A stretch of 33,177 nucleotides of DNA from Rhizobacter sp. (lineage in GTDB: Bacteria > Pseudomonadota > Gammaproteobacteria > Burkholderiales > Burkholderiaceae_C), in NCBI GenBank assembly GCA_025355745.1, contig JANXZA010000036.1, forward strand, positions 1 to 33,177, given 5' to 3'. The notes beneath the pieces are model-generated. The model saw only the letters and a list, made by a program, of their open reading frames with translations. It did no database searches and was not told the origin of the DNA. Shown piece after piece: positions 1-8,596 of this stretch; positions within the stretch are counted from its first letter, which is position 1, and each line of letters begins with the position of its first letter. The translations under genes and the position numbers were made by a program.

Positions 1-33
1 CGCGAATCGCCGGCGTCAACTATTCTTTACCAA

Positions 34-54
34 ATTGGTCAGACCACTTGACCA
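34..54. promoter_or_regulatory. FadR-family operator, likely autoregulatory
   Basis: The perfect palindrome TGGTCAGACCA lies at 36-46 and fits the TGGT-N3-ACCA operator pattern known for FadR-subfamily GntR regulators such as PdhR. A further half site, TGACCA at 49-54, forms a second inverted pair with TGGTCA at 36-41. The site lies about 27 bases before the ATG of the adjacent regulator gene, where bound protein would block transcription. A TATTCT at 21-26 could be the -10 box; its -35 would fall at or beyond the window edge. Autoregulation is inferred. Confidence 0.6.
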
Positions 55-80
55 GTTTACTCGCCTCCCATTCGCCCGCC

Positions 81-830
81 ATGCCGATCCAGACCATCGA
101 ACCGCGCCGCCTCTACCGCCAGATCGCCGACCAGTTGCGTGGCCTGGTCGAGCGCGGCGAGTATGCGGTCGGAACGCGACTGCCGCCCGAGCGCGATCTG
201 GCCACGCAGCTCGGCGTGTCGCGCCCTTCGGTGCGCGAGGCGCTGATAGCGCTCGAGGTCGAGGGCCTGGTCGAAGTGCGCATGGGTTCGGGCATCTACG
301 TGAGTCCACATGATCCGAAGCAGCTCAGGCGCGTCAGCGGCGAAGGGCCACTCGAAACCATCCGCGCGCGCCAGCTGATCGAGGCCGAGCTCGCCGCGCA
401 CGCCGCGCGCCACATGAAGAAGGCGCAGATCGCCGGCCTGCGCAACGCGCTCGCGCTGATGCAGCAGGAGGTTGACACCGCGCATCTGCCCACGCGCGGC
501 GATCGCCTCTTTCACGAGCGCATCGCCGAGGCCTGCGAAAACTCGGTCTTGCAGCGCATCGTCGGCGAACTGTTCGACGAACGCCACAACCCGCTGTTCG
601 AGCAGCTCGGCAACCACTTCGAGACGATGCGCAGCTGGGCCATCGCGATCGCCGAGCACCAGGCCATCATCGACGCGATCGCGAGTCGCTCGCCCGAGGC
701 CGCGCGCGACGCGATGAACACACACCTTGTGCGTTCGCACGACCGCTTCACTGCGAACTGGCCGGCGAAAGCACCCGGGGCCGACGCAGCCGCATCACCC
801 CGCAAGAGCACGAGCCGCAAAGCCGCCTGA
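81..830 (+). CDS. FadR/GntR-family transcriptional regulator (FCD domain)
   Basis: This 249-residue protein has an N-terminal winged helix-turn-helix (about residues 8-76; RLPPERDLATQLGVSRPSVR is the typical GntR recognition segment). An all-helical FCD ligand-binding domain follows (about 105-235) and carries the Asp/His positions that bind metal in this family. The C-terminus is a short, low-complexity basic tail. A TTG at 48 would extend the frame but lies inside the operator, so ATG 81 is chosen. The dehydrogenase gene begins 12 bases after the stop, so the two are probably co-transcribed. By family and context it is probably a repressor released by a sugar acid such as idonate or gluconate; the ligand is inferred. 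Confidence 0.85.
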   Translation: MPIQTIEPRRLYRQIADQLRGLVERGEYAVGTRLPPERDLATQLGVSRPSVREALIALEVEGLVEVRMGSGIYVSPHDPKQLRRVSGEGPLETIRARQLIEAELAAHAARHMKKAQIAGLRNALALMQQEVDTAHLPTRGDRLFHERIAEACENSVLQRIVGELFDERHNPLFEQLGNHFETMRSWAIAIAEHQAIIDAIASRSPEAARDAMNTHLVRSHDRFTANWPAKAPGADAAASPRKSTSRKAA

Positions 831-842
831 AGGACAAATGCA

Positions 843-1883
843 ATGACACTGACCTGCAGAATCCACGGCGCGAAAGACCTGCGCATCGAGGACGACGGCC
901 CGGCCGAGCTCGGCGCCAGCGATGTGGAGATGCGGCTGGGCGCCGGCGGCATCTGTGGCTCAGACCTGCACTACTACCAGCATGGCCGCGTCGGCGCATT
1001 CGTGATGCGCGAGCCGCTGATCCCGGGCCACGAGGTCTCGGGCACGGTCGCACGCGTCGGCAGCAATGTCACGCGAGTAAAAATCGGCGACAAGGTCGCA
1101 ATCAACCCGTCGCATGCCTGCGGTCACTGCGACTACTGCAACGCCGGTCGGCTCAACCTGTGCAGACAAATGCGCTTTCTCGGCAGTGCGAGCGTCTACC
1201 CGCACGTGCAGGGCATGTTCCGTGAGCGCTTCGTGATGGGCGAGCGCCAGCTCACGCCGGTGACCGAAGACATCTCGCTCGGTGAGCTCGCCTGCGCCGA
1301 GCCGCTGTCGATCGGCCTGCACGCGGTGCACCGCGCCGGCAACCTGACCGGCAAGACCGTGCTCGTGACCGGCGGCGGCACGATCGGCTGCATGAGCGTG
1401 ATCGCCGCGAAGCTCGCCGGCGCGGCCTGGATCGTCTGCTGCGACATCGCGCCGCGGCCGCTCGAGATGGCCAAGCGTGTCGGCGCCGACGCGGTGATCC
1501 GCTCCGACCAGGCGAGCGAGGCCGAGCTCACGGCGCAGTTGGCAGATTCGGCCGACATCTGCATCGAGGCCGCCGGCAGCCCGGCCGCGCTCGCGACCTG
1601 CCTGAAGGCGGCGCGCAAGGGCGGGCGCATCGTGCAGGTCGGCACGCTGCCGGCCGAGGGCGTGCTGTTCCCGGCCAACGCCATCATGGCGCGCGAGCTC
1701 GACTACGTCGGCGCGTTCCGCGCAGCGCATGCCTTCGACTGGGCCGTGCAGTACCTGCGCAGCGGCAAGGTCGACGTGAAGCCGCTGCTCAGCGCGCAGA
1801 TTCCCCTCAGCCGCTCGCTCGAAGCCTTCGAGCTGGCGAGCGACCGCACCCGCAGCACCAAGGTGCAGGTGGTGTGCGACTGA
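843..1883 (+). CDS. idnD: L-idonate 5-dehydrogenase-like zinc alcohol dehydrogenase
   Basis: This is a 346-residue medium-chain dehydrogenase. Catalytic zinc ligands are visible as C38 (GGICGSDLHYY) and H63-E64 (GHE). The structural zinc set is C93, C96, C99 and C107, and a Rossmann glycine motif lies near 175-181 (VTGGGTIGC). The GGICGSDLHYYQ, INPS and CGHC segments closely match Escherichia coli IdnD, which oxidises L-idonate to 5-keto-gluconate with NAD(P). An AGGAC ribosome-binding site precedes ATG 843. It lies between a FadR-type regulator and a TRAP binding-protein gene, as expected for a sugar-acid uptake and oxidation operon. The exact substrate could be a related polyol or aldonate. 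Confidence 0.82.
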   Translation: MTLTCRIHGAKDLRIEDDGPAELGASDVEMRLGAGGICGSDLHYYQHGRVGAFVMREPLIPGHEVSGTVARVGSNVTRVKIGDKVAINPSHACGHCDYCNAGRLNLCRQMRFLGSASVYPHVQGMFRERFVMGERQLTPVTEDISLGELACAEPLSIGLHAVHRAGNLTGKTVLVTGGGTIGCMSVIAAKLAGAAWIVCCDIAPRPLEMAKRVGADAVIRSDQASEAELTAQLADSADICIEAAGSPAALATCLKAARKGGRIVQVGTLPAEGVLFPANAIMARELDYVGAFRAAHAFDWAVQYLRSGKVDVKPLLSAQIPLSRSLEAFELASDRTRSTKVQVVCD

Positions 1884-1930
1884 TTTCTTTCCTTCCTCGT
1901 CCTGATTCAGAACATAACGGAGACAACCCG

Positions 1931-2422
1931 ATGACGAAGACCTTGCTGAAGACCCTGATCGCCGCCGCCGCACTCGCGGCCATGACGGGCGCGATCGCGC
2001 AACAGACGAAACTGAAATGGGCCCACGTCTACGAGACTTCGGAGCCCTTCCACACATCGTCCGTCTGGGCCGCCGCCGAGATCGAGAAGCGCACCGCCGG
2101 CCGCTATCACATCGACGTCTACCCCGCCTCGCAACTCGGCAAGGAGAACGACATCAACCAGGGCCTGACCCTGGGCACGGTCGACATGATCATCTCGGGT
2201 TCGAGCTTCGCAGCGAAGAGCTACCCGCGCATCGGCGTCACCTATTACCCGTACACCTTCCGCGGTGTCGATCACCTGCTGGCCGCCAGGCCGAGCAGCA
2301 AGCGGTCCATGCCGGTGGTGTGCAGATCGTCGAGCAGCAGGCGCACCCGCACGCCGCGTTGCGCGGCGTCGCGCAGGCCGCGCAAGATCAGGTGGCCGAT
2401 GCCGTCGTCGGCAATCACGTAG
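1931..2422 (+). pseudogene. dctP: TRAP transporter substrate-binding protein DctP, 3'-truncated
   Basis: The first 117 or so codons encode a typical DctP: a signal peptide (MTKTLLKTLIAAAALAAMTGAIAQ), then KLKWAHVYETSEPFHT, an ASQLGKENDINQGLTLGTVDM segment and YYPYTFRGVDHLLA. DctP proteins are usually about 330 residues and continue after HLLA with a sequence like YAKSD. Here the match ends at about 2284, and the frame runs on through the antisense of another gene to a stop at 2420-2422. About two thirds of the protein is missing, and so are the dctQ and dctM membrane subunits expected downstream. The start is ATG 1931, preceded by an ACGGAGA ribosome-binding site. The remaining stub cannot be functional. 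Confidence 0.85.
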
Positions 2423-2679
2423 TACTGCAGATCGAGCGAGTCACGCGCATTGGCGATCGAGGCCAGGCGTGCGTCGAGCGCAAAGCTGGCCTGCGGCAGC
2501 GGGTACACGCCCGACTGGCCGGCCGCGACGCCGGCGTCGCGCGCGAGCCTGGCCAGCGGTGCGTCGGGGGGTGCGGTGCGAGCCGTGGAAGCGGGCCGCT
2601 CGACCGCCGGCATGACCGCTGCGCAACCGTCTAGGAGGCCGACTGCCAGCGCGAGGCAGGTGAGGCGCACCAGCTGCAT
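2272..2679 (-). pseudogene. Phospholipase D-family lipoprotein, 3'-truncated
   Basis: Starting at the ATG at 2679, the frame encodes a lipoprotein signal (MQLVRLTCLALAVGLLDGC, lipid-acceptor Cys at residue 19). It continues into the beginning of a phospholipase D / cardiolipin synthase-like domain (SLDLQYYVIADDG, RGVRVRLLLDDLHTTGMDRL). Homologues continue for several hundred residues with two HxKxxxxD catalytic motifs. Here the frame reaches LLGLAA and stops three codons later, exactly where the dctP sequence begins on the other strand. No HKD motif is present, so the product is inactive. A longer in-frame start at 2748 is possible but would spoil the signal peptide. The family assignment is from recognition of the N-terminal domain. 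Confidence 0.75.
2281..2284. other. Rearrangement junction joining dctP to the phospholipase D gene
   Basis: The plus-strand dctP reading (GVDHLLA) and the minus-strand phospholipase D reading (LLGLAA) both end here. The GGCC at 2281-2284 can be assigned to either gene, so the junction has up to four bases of microhomology. No insertion sequence end, repeat or target duplication is visible on either side. It is either a deletion/inversion endpoint in the genome or an assembly chimera. Confidence 0.7.
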
Positions 2680-2689
2680 CAGTCGCACC

Positions 2690-2713
2690 CGTTGCAGCCG
2701 TTGCAGCCGTTGC
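2690..2713. repeat. Short tandem repeat, 9-bp unit
   Basis: The unit CGTTGCAGC is present 2.7 times in the leader just upstream of the phospholipase D fragment. Read on the minus strand in the gene's frame it gives a QRLQRL pattern, which is one reason to prefer the downstream ATG at 2679 as the start. Confidence 0.7.
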
Positions 2714-2761
2714 CCCGGGCCGGAAGGCCCGTACTGGCAGTTCAACATCCGCGCCGGGCGT

Positions 2762-3901
2762 TCATCTCAATTGCAGGTCGTCGGTCCCGAAACGAAGGCC
2801 CAGCGGTTCGATCAGAAGTTCCTTCGCCCCCGCCTCGACCACGCCGCAGACCCAGGCCGGCACGCCGACCGACTGCGCCACCTGGGCCGTGCGCAGCGCG
2901 TCTTCGGCTCTCACGAACAGCGCGAAACCGGCGCCCATGTTGAAGGTGCTGTAGGCCTCGCGATCATCCTGCTGGGCGTGGTGCTGGATGAACTTCAGCA
3001 CCGGCGGGACCTCGGGCACGGTGTGGATGTGGTAGCGGTGCTGGGCCGGATGCCGCAGCAGCTTGCGCCAGCCGTGGCCGGTGATGTTGGCGCAGTAGTG
3101 CGGCGTGATGCCGGCCTGGTACAGCGCTTCGGTGACCGGCGAGTACAGCACCGTGGGCGCGAGCAGCGCGTCGCCATAGGTCTGCGCCGTGCCTGCATCC
3201 GGCAGCGGCGTCAGGTAGCCCTGCGGCAGGCGCTCGACGAGCTTGCGCGCCAGGCTCAGGCCGTTGGCGTGGATGCCGCTCGAGGCCAGCAGCACGATCG
3301 CGTCGCCCGGCGTTAATTTGTCGCCGACCGACAGCCGCGACTTCGGGTTGATGAGGCCGGTGCACGAGGCCGCGAGGTCGATGCGGCCGTCGGCGACGAT
3401 GCCCGCCAGCGCCGGTGTTTCGCCGCCGCCCCAGGCCACGCGGCAGGCGTCGCAGGCGCGCTTCCAGCCTTCGACGAGAGCCTGCGAGCGCTGCGCGTCG
3501 CTGAACCAGTCGGAGCCGCCGGCGGCCCAGTAGGCCTGCACGATCAGCGGCGTGGCGCCGACCGTGATCAGATCGTTGATGGCCATCGCGATGGTGTCTT
3601 GCGCGATGCTGTCGTAGTAGCTCTTGCCCGTCAGGCGCTGCATCTCGTCGGCTACCAGCGCCTTCGAGCCCAGGCATTCGACGATGCTGGCGAGGTAGAA
3701 CGGACCGACGTCTACCACATACGCCGACTCGCCGCGCGAGGCCGAGACCTCGCTGAAGCCGTGCCCGGCGAGGTGCACCGCAGTGTCGGCAGCAGCGCGC
3801 TGGGCTCGCACTTTCAGCGGATCGATCAGGTCGTAGGCCACGCCCGCCTGTGCGTAGCTGAGGGGAGCGCCAGGCGCAGCAGGGGTTGGGGTGGAGGGCA
3901 T
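2762..3901 (-). CDS. PurM-like (AIR synthase-related) protein
   Basis: This 379-residue protein has the PurM/AIR synthase fold in order: LSYAQAGV near the N-terminus, IVECLGSKALVAD where canonical PurM has its TDGVGTKL motif, AMAINDLITVGATPL, WGGGETPAL, SSGIHANGLSLAR and NITGHGWRKL. Canonical PurM makes aminoimidazole ribonucleotide from FGAM and ATP in purine synthesis. This protein belongs to a divergent subgroup seen in several bacteria in which the Asp-Gly-Val-Gly-Thr-Lys loop is replaced by a Glu-x-Leu-Gly-Ser/Thr-Lys loop. The GGET, ND and Lys positions are kept, so ATP binding is likely, but the reaction is uncertain. The frame is open far upstream only as an antisense of dnaX; ATG 3901 fits the family start. 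It is divergent from dnaX. Confidence 0.75.
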   Translation of the reverse strand: MPSTPTPAAPGAPLSYAQAGVAYDLIDPLKVRAQRAAADTAVHLAGHGFSEVSASRGESAYVVDVGPFYLASIVECLGSKALVADEMQRLTGKSYYDSIAQDTIAMAINDLITVGATPLIVQAYWAAGGSDWFSDAQRSQALVEGWKRACDACRVAWGGGETPALAGIVADGRIDLAASCTGLINPKSRLSVGDKLTPGDAIVLLASSGIHANGLSLARKLVERLPQGYLTPLPDAGTAQTYGDALLAPTVLYSPVTEALYQAGITPHYCANITGHGWRKLLRHPAQHRYHIHTVPEVPPVLKFIQHHAQQDDREAYSTFNMGAGFALFVRAEDALRTAQVAQSVGVPAWVCGVVEAGAKELLIEPLGLRFGTDDLQLR

Positions 3902-4012
3902 CGGCAGGGGCTGGAAATGAAGCGTCGCTGCGGAGCTGCATCGAGTTCTGCAGCCAGCGCGCAAAGCTCGGATTATCCGGCAGCCAAGGGCAGACCACCG
4001 GGCCTGCGACCG

Positions 4013-4018
4013 TAGAAT
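4013..4018 (+). promoter_or_regulatory. Probable -10 element of the dnaX promoter
   Basis: TAGAAT lies only six bases before the dnaX ATG, and no Shine-Dalgarno sequence is visible. This arrangement suggests a very short or leaderless transcript. No convincing -35 element is seen 16-18 bases upstream. The 123-base gap to the divergent PurM-like gene holds no other feature. Confidence 0.4.
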
Positions 4019-4024
4019 CGAGCG

Positions 4025-5929
4025 ATGTCTTATGTCGTCCTGGCCCGCAAATACCGGCCGCCCAATTTCGACGCGCTGGTCGGCCAGGAGCATGTGGTGC
4101 AGGCGCTGGCGAATGCGCTGACCCAGCAACGCCTGCATCACGCCTATCTGTTCACCGGCACCCGCGGCGTGGGCAAAACGACGATCTCGCGCATCCTGGC
4201 CAAATCGCTCAACTGCACCGGCGCCGACGGGCAGGGCAGCATCACCGCCCACCCCTGCGGCGTGTGCGACGCCTGCCGCGACATCGACGCCGGCCGCTTC
4301 ATCGATTACGTTGAGCTCGACGCGGCCTCGAACCGCGGTGTCGACGAGATCTCGCAGCTTCTCGACCAGGCGGTGTACAAGCCGGTCGTCGGGCGCTTCA
4401 AGGTCTACATGATCGACGAAGTTCACATGCTCTCGACAACCGCGTTCAACGCGATGCTCAAGACGCTGGAGGAGCCGCCCGAGTACCTCAAGTTCGTGCT
4501 CGCCACGACCGACCCGCAGAAGGTGCCGGCCACCGTTTTGTCGCGCTGCCTGCAGTTCAACCTGCGGCCGATGGCGCCGCAGACGGTGCACGAGCACCTC
4601 GCCGCAGTGCTGGCCAGCGAGCACATTTCGGCCGAGCCCGGTGCGCTGCGCCTGCTGGCGCGCGCGGCGCGTGGTTCGATGCGCGACGCGCTGTCGCTCA
4701 CCGACCAGGCGATCGCGTTCGGCGCCGGCACGCTCGACGAGCCGGGGGTGCGCCAGATGCTCGGCGCGGTGGACCGCGGCCATGCGGTGCGCATCATCGA
4801 AGCGCTTGCCGCGGCCGACGGCGCGGGCCTGGTCCAGGCCGTCGATGCGTTGCGCGCGCTCGGGCTGTCGGCCAGCGGCACGCTGGAGGAAATGGCCGGC
4901 CTCCTGCAGCAGATGGCGGTCTTGCAGGCGGTGCCCGGCGCCGCCGATCCCGACGACCCGGACACGCCCGAGGCGGCCCGGGTCGCGACCCTGTTCGCCC
5001 CCGACGAAACCCAGCTTTTCTACAGCATCACCTTGCATGGCCGGGCCGAGCTGGGCCTGGCGCCGGACGAATACAGCGGCCTGGTGATGGTGTTGCTGCG
5101 GATGCTGGCCTTCAAGCCGAAGGGGGTGGTTGCAGCGAACCCTACCGTGGCTGGCGCTGCTGCGGTTGCGGCCAGGGCGCTGTCGCAGCCGGTGCAGGTG
5201 CAGGTGCGAGAGCCTGTGACCGCCAAACGCGCCGATCCGGCGCCAGCGGCCCTAACGCCGCGACTGCGCGGTACGGTTGCCGCAGCGCAGCCGGCCGTCG
5301 TGGCATCAACGCCGGTGCTGCGCGTTGCCACCGTGCCGGTCGAACCGCCGCCCTGGCTCGATGCGCCGTTTGAAGACGAGGCCGTCGCAGCGCCGCCAAA
5401 GCCGGCGACGCGGGCCGCTGCGCTGTTCGTCGCCGAACCCGACCCGGCGGCGTTTTTCGCGCAGGCTGCCGACGCCGATGCAAATGCCAATGTCGACCTC
5501 GCACACGCGCCGCCACGGTCGGTACCCACCGCCCTCGGCGCGCGCTGGGCCGAGCTGGTGCGCGAGATGAGCGACGCCGGTCTGATCAGCGCATTCGCGC
5601 GCGAACTCGCCACCCAAGCCCAATGCACGGCGCTCGACGAGGCGGCGCCAGGCCTCGTCTGCGAACTGCGTGTCGAGCGTGAAACCCTGCGCGCTGCCGC
5701 CCATTGCGACAAGCTGCAAGCCGCGCTCACGCAGGTTTTGCAGCGCGCGGTGCGACTTGAGGTCGAGCTTGGCGTGGCCGAAGACTCGCCCTCGAAACGC
5801 GCCGCTGCCCAACGCGCGCAGCGCCAGGTCGAAGCCGAGCAGATCATCCACGACGACCCGCTGGTGCGCGCGTTGATGGCGCAGTACAAGACTGCGCGCA
5901 TCGTTCCCGGTTCGGTCAAACCGCATTGA
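4025..5929 (+). CDS. dnaX: DNA polymerase III subunits tau/gamma
   Basis: This 634-residue protein is the clamp-loader ATPase of the replicative polymerase. The AAA+ domain has Walker A GTRGVGKT at residues 45-52, a zinc module with C64, C78, C81 and C84, and Walker B with DEVH at 131-134. A sensor-1 segment ([10 protein letters not shown]) and the SRC arginine finger region (LSRCLQF) follow. After the collar domain (to about 365) comes an Ala/Pro/Val-rich linker (about 375-490). A tau-specific C-terminal domain ([13 protein letters not shown] onward) binds the polymerase and helicase. No A-rich slippery stretch for a gamma frameshift is visible, so only tau may be made. It heads the classical dnaX-ybaB-recR operon. 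Confidence 0.97.
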   Translation: MSYVVLARKYRPPNFDALVGQEHVVQALANALTQQRLHHAYLFTGTRGVGKTTISRILAKSLNCTGADGQGSITAHPCGVCDACRDIDAGRFIDYVELDAASNRGVDEISQLLDQAVYKPVVGRFKVYMIDEVHMLSTTAFNAMLKTLEEPPEYLKFVLATTDPQKVPATVLSRCLQFNLRPMAPQTVHEHLAAVLASEHISAEPGALRLLARAARGSMRDALSLTDQAIAFGAGTLDEPGVRQMLGAVDRGHAVRIIEALAAADGAGLVQAVDALRALGLSASGTLEEMAGLLQQMAVLQAVPGAADPDDPDTPEAARVATLFAPDETQLFYSITLHGRAELGLAPDEYSGLVMVLLRMLAFKPKGVVAANPTVAGAAAVAARALSQPVQVQVREPVTAKRADPAPAALTPRLRGTVAAAQPAVVASTPVLRVATVPVEPPPWLDAPFEDEAVAAPPKPATRAAALFVAEPDPAAFFAQAADADANANVDLAHAPPRSVPTALGARWAELVREMSDAGLISAFARELATQAQCTALDEAAPGLVCELRVERETLRAAAHCDKLQAALTQVLQRAVRLEVELGVAEDSPSKRAAAQRAQRQVEAEQIIHDDPLVRALMAQYKTARIVPGSVKPH

Positions 5930-5948
5930 ATTCCCAGGAGCACACCCG

Positions 5949-6275
5949 ATGATGAAGAACCAGTTGGCCGGGCTGATGAAGCAGGCCCAGGCGATGCAGG
6001 ACAACCTGAAGAAGGCGCAGGACGAACTTGCGTCGATCGAGGTCGAAGGCCAGTCTGGCGCCGGCCTCGTGAAGGTCACGATGACCTGCAAGCACGACGT
6101 GAAGCGCATCGTCATCGACCCGAGCCTGCTTGCCGACGACAAGGACATGCTTGAAGACCTGGTGGCCGCCGCGTTCAACGACGGCGTGCGCCGGGCCGAG
6201 GAAGTGAGCCAGGAAAAGATGGGCAAGCTGACCGCCGGCATGCCGATGCCGCCGGGCATGAAATTCCCCTTTTGA
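5949..6275 (+). CDS. ybaB: YbaB/EbfC nucleoid-associated protein
   Basis: This 108-residue protein matches the YbaB/EbfC family of small dimeric DNA-binding proteins. A helical N-terminus ([23 protein letters not shown]) leads into a beta-sheet core ([30 protein letters not shown]) and a C-terminal helix with a Met/Pro/Gly-rich tail. An AGGAG ribosome-binding site lies 9-13 bases before ATG 5949. It sits 19 bases after dnaX and 4 bases before recR, the conserved arrangement that links it to DNA repair and nucleoid organisation. Confidence 0.95.
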   Translation: MMKNQLAGLMKQAQAMQDNLKKAQDELASIEVEGQSGAGLVKVTMTCKHDVKRIVIDPSLLADDKDMLEDLVAAAFNDGVRRAEEVSQEKMGKLTAGMPMPPGMKFPF

Positions 6276-6279
6276 ACCG

Positions 6280-6867
6280 GTGACCGAACCGTCGCTCGAA
6301 GCGCTGGTCGAGGCGCTGCGGCGCCTGCCCGGGGTGGGCGTGAAGTCGGCGCAGCGCATGGCATTCCATTTGCTTCAGCACGACCGCGAGGGCGCGCGGC
6401 GGATCGCGTTTGCCTTGCAGTCGGCGGTTGACCATGTGCGCCACTGCGAGCGCTGCCACACGTTCACCGAAGCGATGGTCTGCGCCATCTGCCTCGACCC
6501 GCAGCGTGACGCGCGGCTGCTGTGCGTGGTCGAGACGCCGGCCGATCAGGCGGCGCTGGAGCGCACCGGCAGCTATCGCGGCCTGTACTTCGTGTTGATG
6601 GGTCGGCTGAGCCCGCTCGACGGCATCGGCGCGGCCGACATCGGTGCGCAGGAACTGCTGGACCGGGCCTCGGATGGCATCCTCGACGAGGTCATCATCG
6701 CCACCAACTTCACCGCCGAGGGTGAAGCCACCGCCCACGTGCTGGCCGAGGCGCTGAAGGCGCGCGGCCTGCGCGTCACGCGGCTGGCGCGCGGCGTGCC
6801 GATCGGCAGCGAACTCGAATATGTTGATCTGGGCACCATCGCCCATGCACTGGTCGATCGGCGCTGA
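6280..6867 (+). CDS. recR: Recombination mediator RecR
   Basis: This 195-residue protein (family usually about 200) helps load RecA at gaps together with RecF and RecO. Visible features are the helix-hairpin-helix ([20 protein letters not shown]), the zinc finger C56, C59, C68, C71 and a Toprim domain starting at [10 protein letters not shown]. The family hallmark [10 protein letters not shown] and the Walker-like C-terminal part also match. The start is GTG 6280, four bases after the ybaB stop; no other start fits the family N-terminus. Confidence 0.95.
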   Translation: MTEPSLEALVEALRRLPGVGVKSAQRMAFHLLQHDREGARRIAFALQSAVDHVRHCERCHTFTEAMVCAICLDPQRDARLLCVVETPADQAALERTGSYRGLYFVLMGRLSPLDGIGAADIGAQELLDRASDGILDEVIIATNFTAEGEATAHVLAEALKARGLRVTRLARGVPIGSELEYVDLGTIAHALVDRR

Positions 6868-6942
6868 AGCACATCGACGCCGATCTGCCTAACTGCTGAA
6901 CTGCGCGGTAACCGCAGCTCCTTCGGAATGCGGATCGAACGG

Positions 6943-8580
6943 CTACTTGCGCGCCGGCCGCAACTGCGCCGCGGCCACCACTTGCCGCGCCGGTCGGGTC
7001 GACGCGACGTTGCGCGTCTTGCCGACACCCCCACTGCGATGGCTTGCCGCAGCGGTGCGAACCGCCTTCTTGCGTGGCGCCTTGGCCGCCACATAGACGA
7101 CGATGCTCTGGCCGGGCTTGAAGCTGGCGCTTGGGCTGAGGTTGTTCCACTGTGCGAGCTGCACCGGGCTGACATGGTGACGCTTCGCGACGCTGGCCAC
7201 GTTGTCCTTGCGACCGGCCTTCAGCGACACCTTGCGCAGCGGCGGCAGGTCGGGCGCCAGCGCCATCGTGGCGTTGTCGGCGACCTCGATCGATACATCG
7301 GCCTGGCGGTGCGCGTCGCGCGGAACCAGCAGGGTCGAGCCGGCCTTCACCAGCATGCGCGGCGGGATGTGGTTCACCTCGCGCAACTGCGCCTCGCTCA
7401 TGCCGACCTGGCGTGCGGCCTCGGCCGGGTGCAGTGTCTTCGGTGCCCGCCACGCGGTCCAGCTGGCGAGCGGGCCGCGCTGCAGCGGCAGGGCGCGCAC
7501 GAACAGGTTGGCGTTGTCGTAGGGCAGCAGCACCTGTGGCGTGCCGGCGGCCAGGATCACCGGCTTGTTCATCTGCGGGTTCAGCGTCTGGAACTCTTCC
7601 AGCGGCATGCCGGCGAGCCGCACCGCCATGGTCACGTCCATGTCGCGCTCGATCGGCACGCTCAGGAAGTACGGGTGGTTGCGCAGCACCGGCAGGGTCA
7701 GCGCGAAGTCGGCGGGCCGGGCGATGATGTTCTTCACGGCCTGCAGCTTGGGCACGTAGTACTGCGTCTCGGTCGGCATCTTCAGGCTCGCGTAGTCGGT
7801 CGGCAGGCCGAGCTTTTGATTGCGTGCGATGGCGCGCGCCACGCTGCCCTCGCCCCAGTTGTAGGCGGCCAGCGCGAGGTGCCAGTCGCCGAACATGCCG
7901 TGCAGCCGTTGCAGGTAGTCGAGCGCGGCGCGGGTCGAGGCCAGCACGTCGCGCCGGTCGTCGCGAAAGACGTTCTGCTTGAGGGCGAAATCGCGGCCCG
8001 TGGCCGACATGAACTGCCACATGCCCGAGGCCTTCGCGCTCGAGATCGCCTGCGGGTTGAAGGCGCTTTCGATGAACGGCAGCAGCGCCAGTTCGGTCGG
8101 CATGTTGCGGCGTTCAAGTTCTTCGACGATGTGGAACAGGTAGCGGCCACCGCGCTCGGTCATGCGTTGCACGTAGTCGGGGCGGGTCGCGTACCACTGC
8201 TCGCGGTTGCGCACCAGATCGGTGTCGAGGTCGGGCATCGCGAAGCCGCGCCGCACGCGCGCCCACAGGTCGGTTTGCGCGCTGCGGTCGTCGAGGTCGA
8301 GGCGCACATCGGGGCGCAGCGGATCGACAGGCACCGGCACCGGGGCCACGGCGAGCACCTCCGGCGCGGCGACGGCGACCGGTGAAGCGGCTTCGGCGAG
8401 CGCCACGGTTGATGCCGACGAAGCCGACAAAACCGGTGGAGCACTGGCCGTTGACGGCATCGCGGCCGGAGAACTCGCGGCGCCCGGAAGACCGCCGGTC
8501 GAGGCGCAGGCCGCGAGCAGCAGCAGGGCGGCGGCGAGGACGGGAAAGCGCAGCAGGCGGCAGGGTGTCGAGTGGGTCAT
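6943..8580 (-). CDS. mltD: Membrane-bound lytic murein transglycosylase D
   Basis: This 545-residue lipoprotein has a signal peptide ending in the lipobox LAAC (Cys25). A long Ala/Ser/Pro/Val-rich spacer follows (about 30-90) and then an SLT lysozyme-like domain. The catalytic glutamate is E171 in LLPFIESAFNPQAIS, followed by SGMWQFM and the AAYNWGEG segment. Two LysM-type peptidoglycan-binding regions follow: one near 385-420 (VNHIPPRMLVKAGSTLLVP) and one near 455-500 (VAKRHHVSPVQLAQWNNLS). It cleaves murein glycan strands at the outer membrane. It is convergent with recR; a small GCGGTAACCGC palindrome lies in the 75-base gap. The gene directly upstream on its strand is the gloB remnant, the usual neighbour in this order. 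Confidence 0.93.
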   Translation of the reverse strand: MTHSTPCRLLRFPVLAAALLLLAACASTGGLPGAASSPAAMPSTASAPPVLSASSASTVALAEAASPVAVAAPEVLAVAPVPVPVDPLRPDVRLDLDDRSAQTDLWARVRRGFAMPDLDTDLVRNREQWYATRPDYVQRMTERGGRYLFHIVEELERRNMPTELALLPFIESAFNPQAISSAKASGMWQFMSATGRDFALKQNVFRDDRRDVLASTRAALDYLQRLHGMFGDWHLALAAYNWGEGSVARAIARNQKLGLPTDYASLKMPTETQYYVPKLQAVKNIIARPADFALTLPVLRNHPYFLSVPIERDMDVTMAVRLAGMPLEEFQTLNPQMNKPVILAAGTPQVLLPYDNANLFVRALPLQRGPLASWTAWRAPKTLHPAEAARQVGMSEAQLREVNHIPPRMLVKAGSTLLVPRDAHRQADVSIEVADNATMALAPDLPPLRKVSLKAGRKDNVASVAKRHHVSPVQLAQWNNLSPSASFKPGQSIVVYVAAKAPRKKAVRTAAASHRSGGVGKTRNVASTRPARQVVAAAQLRPARK

Positions 8581-8596
8581 CGGGGGGCGTTTTCCG

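Noticed and set aside
2762-5038. A 758-codon open frame that would fuse the PurM-like protein to an upstream domain
   Set aside because: The upstream half is the antisense of dnaX; the family N-terminus begins at ATG 3901.
5100-5500. A programmed frameshift in dnaX giving gamma
   Set aside because: No A-rich slippery heptamer or adjacent pseudoknot was seen in the linker region.
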